NCBI GenBank assembly: GCA_037127255.1
Contig: JBANSL010000014.1
Coordinates: 64,619,646-64,683,645 of the forward strand
DNA: 64,000 bases
Source of the DNA: Persicaria tinctoria
Taxonomy: Eukaryota; Streptophyta; Magnoliopsida; Caryophyllales; Polygonaceae
Direction: 5' to 3'
Part shown: positions 57,367 through 64,000 of the stretch, piece after piece
How the letters are laid out: each line of letters begins with the position of its first letter
How positions within the stretch are numbered: position 1 is the stretch's first letter
Translations under genes and position numbers: made by a program
The notes under the pieces: model-generated
Seen by the model: the letters and a program-made list of their open reading frames with translations, nothing else
The model's database searches: none
Told to the model about the DNA's origin: nothing

Positions 57367-58570
57367 CATAGATATATTACTAGTCTCATTACCCATATGA
57401 TACTAGTTGCTCGTTATTTTATTAAATTATGAAGATAAAAATTAATTCGATTGAAAACTTTATAGGAAAACAATATACCATCCATTAAAATATCTTCATT
57501 AAATAAATAATATTATTAATTAATTTAAAGATAAAAATAAATTAAATTGTGTTGCAAATAATATAATTGTATAAAACTTTAATAAAATAAAATAATCTAT
57601 CTTTTTATTATTATTTAATAATTCAAGTTTCATCTATGACCCCATTAATAAATTTACATTAAAAATAAAAGATTTTTTTATAAAGATGTGGATAACTATT
57701 TATATTATTAGAAAATTTGATTCGAAAATTAAAAAAAAAATATTCACTAATACAAATTAAGTCATAAATTTTAAAGGTGTCAATTGTTTGATTTAGCAGT
57801 AAAATATAGTACACATCTCCAATTGAACACGATTTTTCAACATATTCGTGCGACGAAATTTTAACCACGCATATCAAAACTCACCCAATTTCGCCCTAAT
57901 TTCTCCCAAAATTGAACATCATCTAGCTAGTTCTACCTTTCATATCTCCACATTCCCGCATTTCACTCAGTGGAAAACAAATTTCGGTTTCAAAAATTAG
58001 TTCATCCCCTTCGAATCTATCTTCATCTTCAACTAAGTTTTACATGTACATGTTACTCACTTCAAAACCAGATGCGACACTATGTGGGTTTCTTCTTTCT
58101 TCCTGTAACTTTCTGTTCCCCTTCTTCCTCTTTCTTCTTGTCGCTTTGTCCTCTTTCTTCCTTCTTTTTTTTTTTTTTGTGAAAGAGATTGTCGGGTTCT
58201 TCTTCTTCCTTTGGTTATATGGTCTTCCCGAAAGTCTCTTTCCCCCCTTTAAAACCCATCGTATCTTTGGTTTGGGTGGTGGTTGATTGGACGGTTTTTA
58301 TAATAAAATGGCATCTCTCTCTCTCACTCATAGGTCATATCTCACATCATCTTTACTTAATTATACTCTTTTTCCTCCAACTGCCATATCTCTTTCTCTA
58401 CCATATCTCACATCCCTCCCCCCCTCTCTCTCTCTCTCCTCATTAAATAGAGGAAGCCAGTTTGGGTTTGATTTCAACCGGATGGGGGTCAGCTTTTTAC
58501 AAACTTTTTGTTTAGGGTGCTTGCCTAGCAAAGTTAAACGGATAGTGAGTTAGTTGGTGCAATTCCCTCC
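57367..58570. other. AT-rich then T/C-rich intergenic DNA
   Basis: 57400-57900 is very AT-rich. 58080-58450 is T/C-rich, with frames of Phe/Ser/Leu on the plus strand that reflect pyrimidine bias. I see no supported gene or element. Confidence 0.5.
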
Positions 58571-58735
58571 TAAATATTTATATTAAAATGATAGAATTTA
58601 TAAATCATTAAGTAATAGGTTTAATTTGTATGTACGTACTTAACTAATTATTTTATATTAGTTTGATTATCTTAAAAAATACTCATAAATAATAAAATAC
58701 ATATTTCCTTTAACGGATAGAATATAACTTTGATT
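58571..58735. repeat. 165-bp direct repeat, left copy
   Basis: TAAATATTTATATTAAAA, CGTACTTAACTAATTATTTT and CTTTAACGGATAGAATATAA are shared with 60871-61035 at roughly 90 percent by eye. The TATTTATATTAAAATGATA phrase also recurs near 58855 and 58970, so the region was locally repetitive before the retroelement remnant was included between the copies. Confidence 0.75.
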
Positions 58736-58999
58736 AGATTGGTGTACATCTCTCCATCGACCACTTGCTTCATGTTCAAATTAACTACCTTCATCGATCT
58801 TTTTTTTAAGTTTGTTATTAAAAAAATAGATTTTGTGTTACGATAGGAGGTCAAATATTTATATTAAAATGATATATTTTGTAAATAACTAAGATATGAG
58901 GTTGCATATTAACCATATTTATATTAGAAAAGATAAATTTTTAACTAATTAAGATATGAAATTGAATATTTATATTTATATTAAAATGATATATTTTGT

Positions 59000-59379
59000 A
59001 AATAACTACTGTTGGTAATGACTTCACATCGACTACCCTTAGTCGACGCTGACCTCTATGTTTGCTGTTGTTGTGCTTTGCAGGATACCACTCGACGTCG
59101 AGGTCTTCTGGTTGGCATCGACCACATCAGTGACTCTGCTACCCCAGATCATATGTCCATGCTTGAGATCAATCACACCCAGTTCGACGTCGAGGACTTC
59201 TGGCCGACAATAGTAACATGTTTGAAGGCTACTTTGGATCCGCTGACACGCTTCCTCGTGGATCGAACCTGATTCCTCTACACCAGTGGGGGAGTCTTGA
59301 ATTTATTTGATAGGCTAGGAATTGCTTGCTTGTGTTTATATTTATATTTACATATTCAGTTTTCCCCTACATCAAGTAC
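59000..59379. other. GC-moderate segment, probable retroelement debris
   Basis: Contains CATCGACTACCCTTAGTCGACG and two GACGTCGAGG(A/T)CTTCTGG phrases (59096 and 59189). The 86-residue frame at 59012-59272 has no recognised domain. It lies directly upstream of copia RT remnants. Confidence 0.4.
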
Positions 59380-60362
59380 TCAGAGACATTTGAACGTATT
59401 GATAAACTTGTTGCCACTAGAACCTTGCTTGTTGTTGCAATCGCTCAGAAGGAGAAGGCTCTGATGAATGTTACTGAGGCATTTTTGTATGATGATCTTG
59501 AGGAGGAGGTGTTTCAGACTTAACCATCTAAATTTGCCTTGCTAAATTCTTTGCAACAAGCCAGTCACGTCAAATCTGACTATTGTGCTCAGAAGGAGTA
59601 GTGTACACTCTTTCTGAGAAAGCATGTCATCAAGTGACTAGAAGAAGTTGGGATGGAGAATGCGAAACCAATATATATCAATACCCTACAAGCTATCAAT
59701 TTAAGGTGAAGCTTTAGACAAGCCCAAAATGAATAGGAAGATGGTGGGAAAGTTGATTTATCTGATTATGACTAGATTAGATATGACATAGCCAATTCAC
59801 ATATTTAGTCAGTTTATGCAGAGACCAAGAGTGTTCCATTGGCAAGCTAGGGTAGGGGTTATTGCTCTCCAACAAATCAGACTTAAGATTGAAGGGATTA
59901 TGTGACGCAGATTGTCAATCATGCCCGATGAGAAGGAAGTCACTCACATCATATTGCTTCTTATTAGGGGACTCACATATCTCTTGAAGAACTCAAAAGC
60001 AGTCATTTGTTGCCATGTCTAATGCAGAGGCTAAGTACAGAGCCATGGCAATGACTTGTTGTGAGTTGATGTGGTTAGTTAGAGTTCTTAAAGACTTGAG
60101 GATAAAGCCAACACTAGCAGTGGAGTTGTACAGTGATAATCAAGTTGTGTTGCATATATCCAAAAATCCCATATTCCATGAAAGAATCAAGCATGTTAAA
60201 GTTGATTGTCACTTCGTTAGGAACATGGTGATGAGTCATGAAGTTGACAGAAAGTACATATCAACTAATGATCAACTAGCTAAAATATTCACCAAAGTTG
60301 TGAACCATGTGCAACATTCGAAGTTAATGTGCAAGCTTGGAGTTATAAAACATTTTGTATAA
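59380..60362 (+). pseudogene. 5'-truncated, decayed copia pol remnant (RT end and RNase H)
   Basis: ATRTLLVVAIAQ and TEAFLYDDLEEEVF (59406-59520) resemble the RT stretch around the NAFLHGDLEEEVYM motif. 59730-59880 reads KMVGKLIYLIMTR and SQFMQRPRVFHWQA in broken frames. 60015-60362 is an intact 115-residue RNase H/C-terminal frame (SNAEAKYRAMAMTCCELMWL, SDNQVVLHISKNP, FHERIKHVKVDCHFVRN). The first catalytic Asp region is missing and several deletions are evident. Confidence 0.85.
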
Positions 60363-60381
60363 CTTAAAGCTTTAGGAGGAG

Positions 60382-60603
60382 TGTTAAAATAATATGTTCG
60401 ATCTGTTAGTAAAAAACCTAGCCACTAAGTAAGAGAGCAGATAGAGTTAGTTGAGAGTTATTAGAATCATGTAGTAGAAAAACATCCACATGGATGAGTT
60501 GTGTGTATATAAGGTCAATAGGCCTCAACTTGTACTCAGATTGATAATTCCTGAATTTGAAAAACACATATTCATCCTCTCTTTTATTCCTCTTCATTCA
60601 CAT
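60382..60603 (+). repeat. Probable 3' LTR of the copia remnant
   Basis: A purine tract TTTAGGAGGAG precedes TGTTAAAATAATATGTTCG at 60382. The block contains TATATAAGG (near 60507) and ends near TTCATTCACA. The start is placed by the polypurine tract, and the end is approximate because no matching 5' LTR is in the window. Confidence 0.6.
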
Positions 60604-61538
60604 TTTAGAGATTCATCATAAATCACACAGATCTTGATCCAAATGGATAGCAAATTCGACCAGGATTCAACACATAGGAATCCATATGTCTCTATTTTAG
60701 TATTATATATTGATGATGATTATAAAAAATATTTGTATTAAATCAGTAATAAGTATATCTTAAATCTTATTTATATTAAATAAATACTTAGTTGTTATGA
60801 TTATATAAAATCATAATATGTTGTCATCAAATAATAGGTACAAATTGTATAACTAATTAATATATTGATCTCTAAATATTTATATTAAAATTATAGAATT
60901 TGTAAATCAACAAATAATATGTTTAATATTTGTACACACGTACTTAACTAATTATTTTATATTATTTTGATTATCTTAAAAAATATTCATAAATAATAAA
61001 ATATATATTTTCTTTAACGGATAGAATATAACTAATTAATATATTGATATCTAAATATTGGGCAATTTGCAAAAGTAGCACAAAAATCCAAAAACATTGT
61101 GTTGTTAACTTGATCTGAAATAAAATTGCAGGAAATCGGGTTGGGGGGAAACAGGCTGGGTAAGTCTACGGATGCAAAAGGGGGTACTATTCTGTATTGT
61201 CATAGATAAGCACGCGCACACATACACACACACATAGAGAGAGATAGATAGAGAGAGAGAGAGAGAGTGAAAAAAGAAAAGAAAAGTATCGAGAGAGGAC
61301 TAAAAATGAAAAAAAAAAGTACAGAGGAGAGAGAGATGAAGGGGACATTGTACATCAAAGAGAGAAGACACAGAGGAGAGATGATGCACGTTTCCCACCC
61401 AACTAGCGCCAAAACTGGGGAAGAGGAGGGAGTTCATAGTGAGGGAAAGGCCAATAGAGGGGGGGGGGGGGGTGGGTATATGAGCATTTAAATGCTTACT
61501 CATCTAATTATTATCCTTCATTACTACATTGCAGGAAG
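60604..61538. other. AT-rich spacer with microsatellites
   Basis: Includes the right copy of the 165-bp repeat (60871-61035), a (CA)n/(GA)n-rich stretch at 61213-61270 and a run of about 15 G near 61460. Open frames here arise from GA repeats. No gene is supported. Confidence 0.55.
60871..61035. repeat. 165-bp direct repeat, right copy
   Basis: Right-hand partner of 58571-58735 (TTAACTAATTATTTTATATT, TCTTTAACGGATAGAATATA). Confidence 0.75.
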
Positions 61539-62451
61539 CACTAGGCCAAAAAATGCGTTTTACATCGGGTATAAAAGTGTATATACACCGGTTTTTAACC
61601 GATGTATGGGTTGGTGAAGTAAAAAGTGGATTTCTGATGGAACCGATGTATAAACATTTAGACACCGGTTTTGGAACCGATGTGTAAAGTCAAACGAAAC
61701 CGATGTATTTGTTCAAACTAGTGCACGTGAGGAACTCACACATCGGAACCTTCAACCGGTGTATAAAACTACTTTTTAATTAAAAAAATAAAATAATTTA
61801 TACCCATTAGAACTGGGTATAAATTAAAACGATGATTTTTTTCCAAAATAAATCAGATATATTCACAATATGATATCACAAAATATCATTTTATTTTATA
61901 ATTTCATCAACCACATATGGATCATACAAAGTAAGAGAATCAGAAGAATAAAAACTATATATACAATTCATTAATTAACATATACATGCATATAAGCACT
62001 AATCACTAATGAACAAAATTCTGCACAAATGGTTCTCATGAACATGATGAACAAATTTATGCATTTCAGCAGCTAGCTTCTCCTTGTGTACCATGAAGCT
62101 CTCTCCATTTAGACAAGTCAATACCCCTGTCCCCTGCAGCAGAGTGAAATGCTCTATCAAAAATGGTATCAACAAAATATTTCAAATTTTCTTTAGAGCA
62201 TCTATGCACTATATTGGATATACAACAAGATTGAGAAGCATATGGTTGTGATCTCAGCAATTAATATTTACCCAAATTCATTTTTTTTAGATATACATTA
62301 CTAGAAATCAGAAGAAGAATTAAGCAAAACCATACTCAAATAACGAGTGAACTAGATATGCAAAGAAGGATTAACAAATAGTCTAATTATCCTCCAAGGA
62401 AAAACTACTAGAAACTTACCCGGGCATTCCACAGATCCACCCACTGTCATT

Positions 62452-63053
62452 TACTCTCTTCAGGAGTTTTATATGGTACTCTTGGCCGGTGTCCCAATGG
62501 GCATCATATGGACTCGTCCTCTAACTGGTTTACTACCTCTAAACCTGCAACAAATATATATAAAAAAACAGATTGCCTCACCCAATCAAGTAAACTACAA
62601 CCTAAACACTTCAAATCTTCAAAACTATTGATAGCCAGAATTCAAGAAATATAAATTTGATTTTATACACAAGTCACTATCAACCTGAGCATACCAGCAC
62701 AAAGAAAAAAAAAGTGATTTTCCATAGCAATTAACACCTTGATTTCATTTTTCTTCAATATTATTGACGCATACTCTCTTCAGGAGTTTTATATGGTACT
62801 CTTGGTGTCCCAATGGGCATCATATGGACTCGTCCTCTAACTGGTTTACTGCCTCTAAACCTGCAACATATATATAAAAAAAACAGATTGCCTCACCCAG
62901 TCAAGTAAACTACAACCTAAACACTTCAAGAAATATAAATTTGATTTTATACACAAGTCACTATCAGCCTGAGCATACCATCACAAAGAAAAAGAAAGTG
63001 ATTTTCCATAGCAATTAACACCTTGATTTCATTTTTTTTCAATATTATTGATG
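62452..63053. repeat. Tandem duplication of about 320 bp in CACTA element 2
   Basis: Units start TACTCTCTTCAGGAGTTTTA at 62452 and 62772. The second unit lacks about 10 bp (GCCGGTGTCC region) and about 30 bp near 62940. On the minus strand each contains GGTTTAGAGG(T/C)AGTAAACCA followed by CCCATTGGGACACC, possibly an exon fragment. I do not recognise the gene. Confidence 0.85.
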
Positions 63054-63474
63054 TAGATTGAATGTAGGCTTTGATAAGATTAAAATCAAGAAGCTAAATT
63101 TACATATCAAGCGAAACCCTAAGCTGAAAGTTCTTTACCAAAATTGAAAGCCCTAGATCTGAACCGAAGAAACCTAACCCTAGATCTGAAGCACTAATAT
63201 ATGGAGGAATCGAAACCCTAGATTGAAAATTCCTAATCATTTTAAAGTGGCTTGAAATCAGTAAAGATATCGAATAAAGAAAGGTTTAGAAATTAACTAA
63301 TCGGAGATGTTCCTTCCCTTCGAATCAGTTAGACCCACAATCTCTTGAGGCTTTGGGAAATCGAACAATGGATGGACTTGAATCACTTGAAGGCGGCACC
63401 TAGGCTTTAATACGGTGGAACTCCGGCACTGAGAAGCAGTATATGAAGGGTGTTCCAGTGGTGTCACTACTAGA

Positions 63475-64000
63475 AAAATGCAATTATACATCTGTTGTGA
63501 ACAGATGTCTTCTAAAAAAATTTCCGATCTCTTTGTGCGTGTAGTAAAAGATCAACTTTTCCGATCTCTTTGTGCGTGTAGTAAAAGATCAACTTTTCCA
63601 CATCTGTTGTGAACAGATGTCTTTTAAAAAAAATGTCTTTTCTCGGTTTTAATCGCCTCAATTTATTTTTGACATGTTCCCTTGTTGTTAAATCCTCATT
63701 ATTTTTCATTTATAATCTTTTGAAGATGTCCACCCCAAGCCTAAATTTTACATTTACATCACTATTTTTAAAATAATCAATGTATTAAGACAAAATAGAC
63801 ATCTTTTTTATTTTATTGATTTTGTGTATATTAATTTCATATGTATAATTTGTGATTTTTATTGTTTTAAAATAATATATCGTATAAAAATATATACATA
63901 ACTGATGTATTAATATGATTTAGACTTCATTTTAGATTTTTATAAAGATGTTGTTGTTAGCAATATATATCAATTTATATTAATAGTGTGATGTAAAAAT
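63475..64000 (+). mobile_element. CACTA element 3, left end; right end outside window
   Basis: It starts CACTACTAGAAAAATGCAAT followed by the palindromic subterminal motif ACATCTGTTGTGAACAGATG, which recurs at 63600-63620. Between them a 38-bp unit (CCGATCTCTTTGTGCGTGTA...) is present twice in tandem (about 63521-63597). The tip resembles that of CACTA 1 (CACTACTAGAA), but the subterminal motif differs. The terminus is 5' of sequence running off the window. Confidence 0.7.

Larger units (their letters stand above)
61539..64000 (+). mobile_element. CACTA element 2, left end; right end outside window
   Basis: The end reads CACTAGGCCAAAAAATGCGT, followed by dense subterminal repeats: ACATCGGGT, ACCGGTTTTTAACCGATGTA, GAACCGATGTATAAAC, ACACCGGTTTTGGAACCGAT. 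These resemble the subterminal motifs of the CACTA at 45295 although the tips differ. No matching right end (...TTTGGCCTAGTG) appears before the window ends. A second CACTA left end lies at 63475, nested or adjacent. The interior holds a tandem duplication and, on the minus strand, splice-like fragments of an unidentified gene. Confidence 0.75.

Noticed and set aside
57970..58553. Phe/Leu-rich frames that look like membrane proteins
   Set aside because: The pyrimidine-rich DNA gives hydrophobic residues in every frame, and there is no start context or homology.

Overview
This is a plant nuclear window, most likely from a eudicot. It has intron-containing host genes with GT-AG junctions, plant-specific families (a TGA-type bZIP factor, a PGIP-type LRR protein) and a dense layer of plant transposable elements. 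The order cannot be fixed from sequence alone. No bacterial-type operons, CRISPR arrays or organellar genes were seen.

Three host genes look intact or nearly so. (1) At 235-5796 (+) are the last nine exons of a TGA9/TGA10-like bZIP transcription factor; its 5' end lies left of the window. (2) At 14016-16685 (+) is an intronless DEAH-box RNA helicase of the Prp2/DHX16 splicing family, with every helicase motif but without the usual far N-terminal extension. (3) At 18680-19681 (-) is an intronless polygalacturonase-inhibiting-protein-like secreted LRR protein.

The rest is a layered record of insertions. 6.2-13.9 kb is AT-rich intergenic DNA with a 731-bp hAT-type element and a stray myosin XI exon. 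16.9-31.7 kb is a direct duplication around the PGIP gene. Copy A is uninterrupted apart from a MITE that both copies share. Copy B is split by a hAT-type element, which holds a LINE-like insert, which holds a long-TIR (Mutator-like) element. Copy B is split again by a full-length Ty1/copia element with 267-bp LTRs. 32-38 kb holds LINE pieces and a patchwork of captured gene fragments (PB1 domain, DUF26 domain). 39.7-43.6 kb (-) is a decayed non-LTR retrotransposon with N-terminal zinc fingers, a YLDD reverse transcriptase, a CCHC knuckle and a restriction-like endonuclease-type RPAD motif. 44.5-55.0 kb is an older copia element. Its gag holds a 4.9-kb CACTA element carrying ubiquitin-protease exons and another gene fragment, and its 3' LTR holds an 801-bp Mutator-like element with a 9-bp target duplication. 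55-64 kb has a probable solo LTR, a long-TIR element containing a SINE-like insert, copia remnants, and two further CACTA ends running off the right edge.

The host genes show no shared pathway. The coherent story is transposon nesting and exon capture, dated relatively by target-site duplications and by one empty-site comparison inside the window. The most unusual signals are tRNA-like A/B boxes inside hAT-type elements, the endonuclease-bearing non-LTR element, and the CACTA element with host exons that keep splice sites.
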